A DNA stretch of 9,597 nucleotides from Clostridiaceae bacterium (lineage in GTDB: Bacteria; Bacillota_A; Clostridia; Acetivibrionales; Acetivibrionaceae), in NCBI GenBank assembly GCA_012513545.1, contig JAAZCB010001378.1:1-9597 (forward strand), read 5' to 3'. Both the position numbers and the translations under genes were made by a program. The notes under the pieces are model-generated. The model was given only the letters and a program-made list of their open reading frames with translations, was not told the DNA's origin and did no database searches. Position 1 is the stretch's first letter, and the number at the start of each line of letters is the position of its first letter. This document shows, piece after piece, positions 1 to 6,431 of the stretch.

Positions 1-1
1 A

Positions 2-133
2 GTTTCTTCTATGCTTATATTACCAATAATTGTCTTATTCAAATGTTCAAATACATTTTGTAGTTCTAAAGGTACTTATATGCAAATGCTGCAATTCTAC
101 GATTTAGTGGCAAGAGGAGTTGAATTTACGTGA
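2..133 (+). CDS. C-terminal end of an unidentified upstream gene (partial at left edge)
   Basis: A frame open from the first bases of the window ends at TGA 131-133 and supplies about 43 codons, finishing ...FYDLVARGVEFT. I do not recognise the protein. It is hydrophobic early in the visible part (MLILPIIVLF) and polar at the end. Its stop overlaps the GTG start of the STAND gene in the tetranucleotide GTGA (130-133), an arrangement usual for translationally coupled genes of one operon. This coupling is the main reason to take so short a piece as coding. A small partner protein encoded directly before a large STAND gene would make sense, but no function can be read from this fragment. It could also be a chance open frame. 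Confidence 0.45.
   Translation, partial: VSSMLILPIIVLFKCSNTFCSSKGTYMQMLQFYDLVARGVEFT
112..119 (+). promoter_or_regulatory. Ribosome binding site of the STAND NTPase gene
   Basis: AAGAGGAG lies 10 nt before the GTG at 130. An in-frame TGA at 121-123 rules out any start further upstream, so this site and the GTG fix the start. The site lies inside the end of the upstream reading frame, as expected for coupled translation. Confidence 0.7.
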
Positions 134-3100
134 TAGGAACTAAGCAGTACAACTTAACGTGGGACCACTTTGCACAGCTTCATCCAAATAGACAGGCAGC
201 ATTTGAAAATCTATGCCGATCATTATTTCGTCGGAAATTATGTGAGGAGGGAACGATACTTCATTCTGATCCAAACCATCCTGGTGTTGAAGTACAACCT
301 GTCTATTTAAATAGTTGTAATTGTTTCATAAGTTTTCAAGCGAAATTTTTTAATAACAACATAGGGTACAAACAAATCAAGCAATCTGCGCAAAAAATCG
401 TTGCGCACTATAAAGGGCATATCGATAAAGTCTACTTATATTGCAATAAAGATATTAGCTCTACGAGCAAAAGCTATGAAGCTATAGAGGCGATATTGAA
501 GAATGCGAACATTGAATTAAATCCGATTACTGGACAGAGTATTTTCGAACAGGCAATGGAATATCCTTCTGTACTTTCCTGTTACTTTGGGTTGGATTAC
601 ATTGATGATGTGTGGTTTAACAAGAATATTCAGATAAGCTTAGATAATCTTGGGAAACGATATAATTCGCTATTTAACATAGACACAAGAGCTCAACGAG
701 AATTATCCATATTCCTGAGGGATAATAGTGGGATAGCATCTATAAACGACAAAAAAACACAGCTTCTTACAGAGCTAAATGAAATTAGAATTCGTATATA
801 TTATGATGAGTGTAAAATCATAGATTCGATTGAAAAAGCTATTCTTTCTATTCCTGACATCACATTGGATTCGGTATGCAATGCATTATTGTGGGAAGAG
901 AACTTACGTAATACTTTCACATCAGAGTTTGAGCAACTTCAGAGAAGAAAAGCTCATATTCAGACTGAACTCGAGAATCTTTCTATTAAGGATGTTAAGT
1001 ATGATGAACTGAGAAATAAGGAGATTATCATCGATCGCATTCTGGCTGTTCCGGAATTATTGATGTTTTCTCAGCAAGAAGTTTCTTTACTAACTGACAA
1101 AGTTCTTTTATTGAAAGGAGAGATGGGAACTGGGAAATCTCATCTTTTGTCATCAACTGCAAAACGCATGATAGAAAGCGGGCGTTCAGTTTTGCTTTTA
1201 TTGGGGCAGACATTTATCACATCTGAGAATATTGAAACACAGATTATGAGCAGCTTCACTGGGCTAAATTTGGGGCAGTCACTGGAATCATTGCTGGCAG
1301 TTCTTGATGAGCGTGGCTTCCAGTGTGGTGAAGAATCGATAATATTTATTGATGCAATCAATGAGAGTCGTGACAGAGAAATATGGAAAAATGGAATTAA
1401 CCGTCTGATTGACATCATCAGCCAATTTAAAAAAATCAAACTTGTAATATCGTTGAGATCTGGTTTTGAAAACCTTACTCTCACTGAAAATGTACTCAAT
1501 AGCGTTGATGAGGGGGAAATTGCATGTATTACTCATCAAGGCTTACCGGATGATTCACCCTCAGCAATATATGATTTCCTTTCAAAAAGTGGTGTTCCCT
1601 TTTCTTCTGAATACTACCTTCAGTCTGAGATGACAAATCCTCTGTTCTTAATGTGGTTTTGTCAGACTTACACTGGAAAAGAGTGGGAGTTGTATGGTTT
1701 GATTGATAAAGTTATCGACAAAGCAGACTTAGAGGCGTCAAAAGAAATTCAATGTAATGAGCCTCTGGGTTTACTGAAACACCTTCTATATGAGCTGATA
1801 GATTACAGGGAAAAGAATGCTGAAGAACCATTAACAAAAATTGTTTTGTTAAGTCTTTCTGTATGGAATATTTTTGGAGTAACTCAAAAGACTGGATATA
1901 TTAAAGCAATTGAGCGTTTTGGGATTATTACTTCTTATGTGCGTAATTGTGAGGAGATCTATTACTTTGGTTATAATCTCCTAGAAGATTACTTATCTGC
2001 CAAGAGAATAATCGATCAGTGTGGGAACAAAGAGACTGTCAAGGAGTATTGTTTGAAAACATTGATACCTATTAATGAAGAAGGCAGAATAAGCAATTAT
2101 AGGAATGAGTCTGTTTTTATTATGCTGACATCGCTATATGCGAGCAGGTACGGAGAAGAATGCATTAATCTAGTAGAGTCTATTCCAGATGAATGGGACA
2201 AACAAAGGCTTATAGAACAATATTTTGGTACATATACTTGGAGAAGCAATACCGCAAAATTCAGTAGTTTTGTTGAACTTCTTAACAAGTATCCGATTGA
2301 ACCGAAAACTGTATGGCAGATTTTTATTGAAAACGCGACAAAAGATAACAGTGAAATTAATGCTGAGGGACTCTCTAGATTACTGAAAAAGTATGATCTC
2401 AATTACCGTGATTATATATGGACTATTGTAATTAATGATTTGTCTGAATATGACAGAGTAGTAAATCTGGCTTACTTTCTTGAACAAGGAAATACACTAT
2501 CTGGACTTACTGAAAAGAAGGCAGAATTGCTGTTAACGTTGTTTGCTTGGCTTCTTTCTTCATCAAATAGATCATTACGTGACCGAGTTTCTAAAGCAAT
2601 GATTGAAGTCCTGAAGTCACATTTAAAGTTGTGCAAACCGCTTTTGACAAAATTTAGCGATGTAAACGATCCTTATATACTACAACGTCTTTATGGAGTA
2701 GTTTTTGGAGCAGTTATTAAGAGAAATGATGAATTTGAATTCGATTTCACATCTCTTGCTTCCTGGATTTATCAAAATGTTTTTTCTGGAGAATTTGTGT
2801 ATCCAGATATATTGTTTAGGGATTATGCCAGACTTATTGTAGAACGATATGTGTATGAATACCCTGATAATATTGATGAATTTGACATGATCAGTGTTCG
2901 TCCGCCGTACAAATCTGCATTGATTCCACAGACAGAAATTGTTGATTACAGTGATGAAAGATATAATGCGCTTGGAGTGCGGGATTTGCTATTTTCCATG
3001 AAATTCGATATCCCAGTAAATGGTGTAGGGATGTATGGTAATTTTGGGAGATATACTCTACAGTCTGCTTTGAGGAATTTTATCGGTGTTGATTTAGAAA

Positions 3101-4242
3101 ACATATATTACTATTCACTTGAATTCATTTTTAAAGAACTTGGGTATGAAGCCGAAATGTTTGGGAAATATGACTCTTATAAATCTGGAACCGATAGACA
3201 TTACGTTAAAAAGGTGGAAAGAATTGGCAAAAAGTATCAGTGGATTGCCATGTATAACATCCTTGCCCGTATATCAGACACTCATAAAGTAAAAGATTGG
3301 ACTGTTAACGGAGAGGATGCAGCGCCTTACAAAGGACCTTGGAACCCTTATGTTCGTGACTTTGATCCAACGCTAAACTGCCACTACAGGGGAAATATTT
3401 GTGCTCCTTTGTTGAATTTGCCAGTTTATGATGATTCATGTTTTATATCTTATGATGCGTCAGTAACGGATATAGAAGCATGGACACAAACTCAAGATAT
3501 AATGTTTTCAGATTTTCCTGAAAGACTAATTCATAAGGACAAATCAGGAGTTGAATGGATTTGCTTGTATTCATACCAGGAACATAAGACTCAGCCACCA
3601 AAGACAGAAATGACGAAAATGGATTTTTCATGTGGTGAGCAACATATATGGTCCTTAGCAACACCTTTCCTTATTCAGACAGAAGATAAGGCATTGCTAT
3701 TGGATAAACTCAATTCATCAAATTTTATTGACAATGGCAGTTGCGGAATTCGGAATTGCTATTCCTTATATAACAGAGAATATGCATGGAGTCCTGGATA
3801 TATAGCCGAATTTGATGCTGGAATAACAAACGCCGAAATTTCGGATGACATATTTGAGAATGTATTACCAGCAGCAATAAATGTTCTCTGGGAAGAGGAA
3901 TTTGATGCTTCACAAGAAGAAGCAACATCGTTTATGATTCCATCAGGAAAGATAATACAGGAAATGGGGCTGTTTGAAAAAGAAAATGATGGATACTACT
4001 ATGATGGAGTTGAATTGGCAGCTTTTGATATGAAAATTACTGGATGCCCATATAATGAGCTTGTCATTCGAAAGGACTGCCTGAGTTCGTTCCTTGAAAA
4101 AAGTGGCTATACCTTGTTTTGGACAGTGATAGGAGAGAAACAGTATTTCTGCGGTGGTCATGACCAAAAGCGGCAACGGAGAGAAGGCTACTTTGTGTAT
4201 AAAAATCCTGATTTTGAAGGAGAGATACATATCACGGACTAG
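130..4242 (+). CDS. Avs-like STAND NTPase with N-terminal Mrr-like nuclease domain (antiphage sensor)
   Basis: This 1370-residue protein starts at GTG 130, fixed by an in-frame stop at 121-123. Residues about 10-160 look like a Mrr-type PD-(D/E)XK nuclease: E54 in PGVEVQPV is followed by Q70-A-K72 in SFQAKFF. A helical, coiled-coil-prone linker covers about 200-310. The P-loop NTPase follows, with Walker A GEMGTGKS at 330-337 and Walker B IIFIDAINE with D408 and E412. Near 610-630, YFGYNLLEDYLSAK resembles the winged-helix end of STAND cores. Residues about 650-1370 form a long C-terminal region; the stretch around VERIGKKYQWIA (1029-1040) matches, from memory, a conserved part of large STAND proteins. 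Known Avs proteins bind a phage terminase or portal through this region, assemble, and cut DNA. The Avs subtype and the trigger cannot be read here. It could also be a related STAND nuclease outside the named Avs groups. It seems to share an operon with the upstream frame. Confidence 0.8.
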   Translation: MIGTKQYNLTWDHFAQLHPNRQAAFENLCRSLFRRKLCEEGTILHSDPNHPGVEVQPVYLNSCNCFISFQAKFFNNNIGYKQIKQSAQKIVAHYKGHIDKVYLYCNKDISSTSKSYEAIEAILKNANIELNPITGQSIFEQAMEYPSVLSCYFGLDYIDDVWFNKNIQISLDNLGKRYNSLFNIDTRAQRELSIFLRDNSGIASINDKKTQLLTELNEIRIRIYYDECKIIDSIEKAILSIPDITLDSVCNALLWEENLRNTFTSEFEQLQRRKAHIQTELENLSIKDVKYDELRNKEIIIDRILAVPELLMFSQQEVSLLTDKVLLLKGEMGTGKSHLLSSTAKRMIESGRSVLLLLGQTFITSENIETQIMSSFTGLNLGQSLESLLAVLDERGFQCGEESIIFIDAINESRDREIWKNGINRLIDIISQFKKIKLVISLRSGFENLTLTENVLNSVDEGEIACITHQGLPDDSPSAIYDFLSKSGVPFSSEYYLQSEMTNPLFLMWFCQTYTGKEWELYGLIDKVIDKADLEASKEIQCNEPLGLLKHLLYELIDYREKNAEEPLTKIVLLSLSVWNIFGVTQKTGYIKAIERFGIITSYVRNCEEIYYFGYNLLEDYLSAKRIIDQCGNKETVKEYCLKTLIPINEEGRISNYRNESVFIMLTSLYASRYGEECINLVESIPDEWDKQRLIEQYFGTYTWRSNTAKFSSFVELLNKYPIEPKTVWQIFIENATKDNSEINAEGLSRLLKKYDLNYRDYIWTIVINDLSEYDRVVNLAYFLEQGNTLSGLTEKKAELLLTLFAWLLSSSNRSLRDRVSKAMIEVLKSHLKLCKPLLTKFSDVNDPYILQRLYGVVFGAVIKRNDEFEFDFTSLASWIYQNVFSGEFVYPDILFRDYARLIVERYVYEYPDNIDEFDMISVRPPYKSALIPQTEIVDYSDERYNALGVRDLLFSMKFDIPVNGVGMYGNFGRYTLQSALRNFIGVDLENIYYYSLEFIFKELGYEAEMFGKYDSYKSGTDRHYVKKVERIGKKYQWIAMYNILARISDTHKVKDWTVNGEDAAPYKGPWNPYVRDFDPTLNCHYRGNICAPLLNLPVYDDSCFISYDASVTDIEAWTQTQDIMFSDFPERLIHKDKSGVEWICLYSYQEHKTQPPKTEMTKMDFSCGEQHIWSLATPFLIQTEDKALLLDKLNSSNFIDNGSCGIRNCYSLYNREYAWSPGYIAEFDAGITNAEISDDIFENVLPAAINVLWEEEFDASQEEATSFMIPSGKIIQEMGLFEKENDGYYYDGVELAAFDMKITGCPYNELVIRKDCLSSFLEKSGYTLFWTVIGEKQYFCGGHDQKRQRREGYFVYKNPDFEGEIHITD

Positions 4243-4405
4243 AAACACACAATGAGCTGTTGTGTTACTTATAGGAAGATAATTATTTTGTCTAAACTAC
4301 TGCGCTTTTCTCTGCTATTCATTTTCGATCTAGCGGTCTAATAACTACACTCGCATTTCTTTAATTTAGTGTGTTTTCTATAACGAAAGCAATTAGCCTT
4401 GACCT

Positions 4406-4864
4406 CTACTCATCAATCACCCAAAAATCATCAGGATACTCTGACCAATGTTTATTACTGGTTATATACTGATTCAGAGCGGTAACTGCCTCGTTTGGAC
4501 TGTTTCTAACAAACAGCACTGTGCTTTGTATTTGTTCTGGTAGTGAGTTATTAGTATGTGGCTCGAATATAATTGTGTAGCCTTTCTCAGAAAAATCAAA
4601 TGAAACAGTTCCGTGTTTACATAAGTTCTCGATTAATGTGTTCATCTTACTAACCTGCTCAATCATTACTTGATGGTTCTTATTATGCAGGCTAAAAAAA
4701 TAAATTCCATAGACTATATGGTATAAAACAGTGCTTTTTGAATTTTCATCTACAAAGTGCGAAAGAAATAATTGATGGTTGCTAATATGCCTTGTGGCGT
4801 CCGAATTGCGAAACGCGTCAGATCTACTTTTGGTATGAGAATTATTATTAATCAGTAGAATCTG
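4406..4864 (-). pseudogene. 3' remnant of an unidentified gene (an 86-codon ORF from ATG 4666 lies inside it)
   Basis: Read on the minus strand, the stretch from ATG at 4664-4666 to TAG at 4406-4408 encodes 86 residues ending HWSEYPDDFWVIDE. The same frame is open for another 66 codons upstream, to a TAA at 4865-4867. That extension reads like protein (for example TVLYHIVYGIYFFSLHNKN) but has no ATG, GTG or TTG, and ATG 4666 has no convincing ribosome binding site. The simplest reading is the C-terminal ~152 residues of a gene whose start was lost where the hairpin-rich sequence begins. I recognise no family. The alternative is a short intact gene using ATG 4666 or ATG 4645. The gene is convergent with the STAND gene, about 160 bp from its stop. 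Confidence 0.45.
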
Positions 4865-4927
4865 TTATACTAACCATACAGGCAACCACGGTTGCAAGGT
4901 GGACTGACACCTGAAGAATCCGAAAGT

Positions 4928-5033
4928 GATGCCGGACGTAGGGGCCGGAGAGTTGGCTGGCAACAGAAAAACCAGAGAGAGATGCCAGACGTAGGGGCTG
5001 GAGGGTTGGCGGACAACAGAAAAATCAGTCAAG
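4928..5033 (+). repeat. 53-bp tandem duplication of a two-hairpin unit
   Basis: Copy 1 is 4928-4980 and copy 2 is 4981-5033. The first 48 positions differ at about six places. Each copy holds a 4-bp stem around the identical loop ACGTAGGGG: CCGG/CCGG at 4932-4948 and CCAG/CTGG at 4985-5001. Between the copies one G:C pair has become A:T on both sides. A second stem GTTG/CAAC (4952-4964 and 5005-5017) is unchanged while its 5-nt loop differs (GCTGG against GCGGA). This pattern points to selection on folding rather than on a peptide. Confidence 0.7.
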
Positions 5034-5100
5034 TAACGGGAGTATAAATCTCTACGGCGATAAGGCTCCTTTTGCATATAGTAGTGAAAAGCATTGATAC

Positions 5101-5119
5101 CAGTGGTTTCAAACCACTG
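5101..5119. repeat. Perfect inverted repeat, 9-bp arms with one-base centre
   Basis: CAGTGGTTT at 5101-5109 pairs with AAACCACTG at 5111-5119 around a single C. A one-base centre is too tight for a normal RNA loop, so a folded form would open the inner A:T pairs, and a protein-binding palindrome is equally possible. No T-run follows on either strand, so it is not a typical intrinsic terminator. It may mark the end of the hairpin-rich element. Confidence 0.6.
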
Positions 5120-5399
5120 CTGACCATGTATAACAAATCTTCCGAAAACTTTTAGATGCAATATATCAATATAATACTGCTTAATATGACTGTTTATGAT
5201 AATTAATGACTGCAAAATGATTAAGATGCTCTGCTCTGAGTATTCACCTATATCAAATTTTCCGTTTTATAGTCCTGGGGCTAACTCACATTTCCTTTGA
5301 CACCTGTGAACTCGGTTCACAGGTAGATCAACATCGAAATAAACTTACAGTTGTTTGACTTTTGTGATTCCTCCGCTTAAACTTTAGCTGTAACACCCT
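5120..5399. other. Gene-free stretch between the two structured regions
   Basis: Apart from the hairpin at 5302-5324 I see no gene, RNA gene or promoter here. On the minus strand a frame in register with the remnant at 4406-4864 is open from 5266 down to 4868 and includes ILHLKVFGRFVIHG. It might hold eroded coding sequence from the same lost gene, but it has no recognisable domain and runs through the hairpin-rich element. Confidence 0.4.
5302..5324. repeat. Perfect inverted repeat, 10-bp arms with 3-nt loop
   Basis: ACCTGTGAAC (5302-5311) and GTTCACAGGT (5315-5324) are exact reverse complements around TCG. The stem is stable, but neither strand has a T-run after it, which makes a classical intrinsic terminator unlikely. 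It could be an RNA hairpin, a regulator-binding palindrome, or a remnant end of a mobile element. It lies alone in a gene-free stretch 76 bp before the 46-bp repeats. Confidence 0.65.
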
Positions 5400-5526
5400 T
5401 CAAATGATTGTCGCTACTTGATATGCGACTAATAAGAGGTCAAGTTCATATGGTTGTCGCTCCCTGGTATGCGTCTCATAAATGGCCAGGTTCAAATTAT
5501 TGCGATGCGTCAAATTTCCCCCAGGG
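5400..5526. repeat. Three tandem 46-bp repeat units with a covarying stem
   Basis: Unit 1 is 5400-5445, unit 2 is 5446-5491, and unit 3 starts at 5492 and appears to lack about 12 internal bases, ending near 5526. Units 1 and 2 agree at about three quarters of positions and have exactly the same length. Each contains a stem at the same place: ACTTGA/TCAAGT (5416-5421 with 5440-5445) and CCTGG/CCAGG (5463-5467 with 5486-5490). Two stem pairs change on both sides (T:A to C:G and A:T to G:C). A second, overlapping pairing GTCGC/GCGAC (5410-5414 with 5425-5429) exists in unit 1. The repeats are not CRISPR-like, since the whole 46-bp period is conserved with no unique spacers. A repetitive structured RNA is one explanation; function is unknown. 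Confidence 0.65.
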
Positions 5527-5538
5527 ATACAAAAAGAG

Positions 5539-6313
5539 TAAAGTGCCCCCCGTTGTCAAGACACGAATTTCTGATTGATCCGAATACTTACTCCTCTCAT
5601 TATGCTGCAATTTGTTTGGCTCGTTGACAGAATTCATTGGGCGTTAAGCCGTCCAATGATGAATGTGGTCGGATAGTATTGTAAATGTGCATGTACGCTT
5701 TGACTCCGGCTATCATCTCCCTTGGTGTTGAATATTCATTGATGTAAATGTCATCATACTTCAGACTTCGGAAAAATCGCTCGGTTATTATGTTGTCTAA
5801 CGCTTGCCCTTTACCGTCCATAGACACTCTAACTTGGTTCTCCTCCATCAAGTCCAGATATGACTGATTAGTAAAATGGCTGCCTTGATCAGAATTTATT
5901 ATCTCTGGCTTTCTGCGACTTAACGCTCGTTTGAGGCAACGCATAACGAACGCTTTTTCCAAGCTGTAACTGATTTCATAATCAACGATTTGACGGCTGT
6001 ACCAATCAATGATGACAAACAAGTACATGAACCCTTTCTTAAGTGGCAAATAGGTTATGTCGACACCCCAGACATGATCGATGTGATCAATATTGAGATT
6101 GCGTAGAAGATAGGGTCTGACATACTTCGCATGATAGCGCTTGCTAAGATTGGGCCCTGGATACAGCGCAATGATATCCATAAGGCGCATTAACCGTCTG
6201 ACTCGTTTGCGATTGATATTATACCCGTGTGCATTTCTCAGATGATCGGTCATCTTGCGGTACCCCCAGCTTGGAAACTTTAAGTGTGTGCGGTCGATTA
6301 TATTCAAGGAAAA
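5539..6313 (-). mobile_element. Truncated IS3-family insertion sequence
   Basis: The element is on the minus strand. A plausible terminal inverted repeat lies at about 5539-5563 (TAAAGTGCCCCCCGTTGTC and following), a G/C-run form common at IS3-family ends. The exact end is inferred, since no partner end survives. The element covers the transposase 3' part and stops abruptly near 6308-6313, where homology to OrfB ends and the frame hits a TGA (6314-6316). The orfA gene, the start of orfB and the left end are missing, so the copy cannot move by itself. No target duplication can be identified with one end gone. It separates the 46-bp repeats from the hsd operon. Confidence 0.75.
5600..6307 (-). 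pseudogene. IS3-family transposase OrfB, N-terminally truncated
   Basis: The frame encodes 235 residues from a TTG at 6305-6307 to TAA at 5600-5602. It begins inside the HTH_21-type region (SWGYRKMTDHLRN, about 13-25, and NRKRVRRLMRLM, 32-43) and continues through the full retroviral-integrase-like catalytic core. The DDE triad is visible: D83 in WGVDITYLP, D140 in NSDQGSHF and E176 in TERFFRSLK, with 35 residues between the last two, the spacing typical of IS3. The C-terminal YNTIRPHSSLDGLTPNEF is the usual end motif of OrfB. Intact OrfB proteins are around 280 residues, so roughly 40-50 N-terminal residues are lost, along with the OrfA partner normally joined by programmed frameshifting. 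The TTG has no ribosome binding site and is only the first possible start in the surviving frame. DNA transposition by this copy is not expected. Confidence 0.85.
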
Positions 6314-6359
6314 TCATAATGTGTATTGTATAATTAAGATTGTAGTGTTTCTAAACAGA

Positions 6360-6390
6360 TTGAAACATCGATGTGGAAGCATTGTATAAG
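6360..6390 (+). promoter_or_regulatory. Candidate promoter of the hsd operon
   Basis: TTGAAA (6360-6365) and TATAAG (6385-6390) are spaced by 19 bp, somewhat longer than ideal, 42 bp before the hsdR start. A perfect -10 hexamer TATAAT also occurs at 6329-6334 but lacks a fitting -35 box. Either lies just beyond the broken end of the IS, so the promoter may have been created or changed by that rearrangement. Confidence 0.3.
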
Positions 6391-6417
6391 TGTTCAACTA
6401 GTTATGTCACAATATAC

Positions 6418-6423
6418 GAGGGA
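6418..6423 (+). promoter_or_regulatory. Ribosome binding site of hsdR
   Basis: GAGGGA lies 8 nt before ATG 6432. An in-frame TAG at 6399-6401, with no other start codon between, confirms this start. Confidence 0.7.
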
Positions 6424-6431
6424 ATTATTCT

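Larger units (their letters stand above)
4882..5119. ncRNA. Hairpin-rich element of unknown type, possible structured RNA or retroelement fragment
   Basis: On the + strand a series of short hairpins occurs in about 240 bp: GCAACC/GGTTGC (4882-4895), AGGTG/CACCT (4897-4912), a duplicated pair of hairpins (4928-5033), and a 9-bp perfect stem with a one-base centre (5101-5119). The G-rich duplicated part differs in composition from the AT-rich flanks. No intact gene fits: the 53-bp repeat period is not a multiple of three, and the long minus-strand frame across it (to 4865) looks fortuitous. The style recalls non-coding parts of group II introns or similar elements, but I see no domain V, no intron boundary and no reverse transcriptase, so this is only a possibility. 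Strand is undecided. A loose -10-like TATACT lies at 4866-4871 on the + strand. Confidence 0.35.

Noticed and set aside
4244..4266. Terminator-like stem AACACA/TGTGTT just after the STAND gene
   Set aside because: The stem is short, AT-rich and bulged, and no T-run follows; termination there cannot be supported.
4898..5046. Plus-strand frame through the 53-bp repeats as a peptide
   Set aside because: The repeat period shifts the frame between copies, there is no start with a ribosome binding site, and the stem covariation fits RNA or DNA structure better.
4865..5215. Minus-strand frame of 116 codons
   Set aside because: It runs through the hairpin-rich duplication, has no domain, and its proline/serine-rich stretches follow from the G-rich hairpins on the other strand.
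5410..5490. CRISPR-like repeat: GTCGCTCCC in unit 2 resembles the start of type I-C repeats
   Set aside because: The rest of the repeat does not match, the period is 46 bp with the whole unit conserved, there are no unique spacers, and no cas gene is present.
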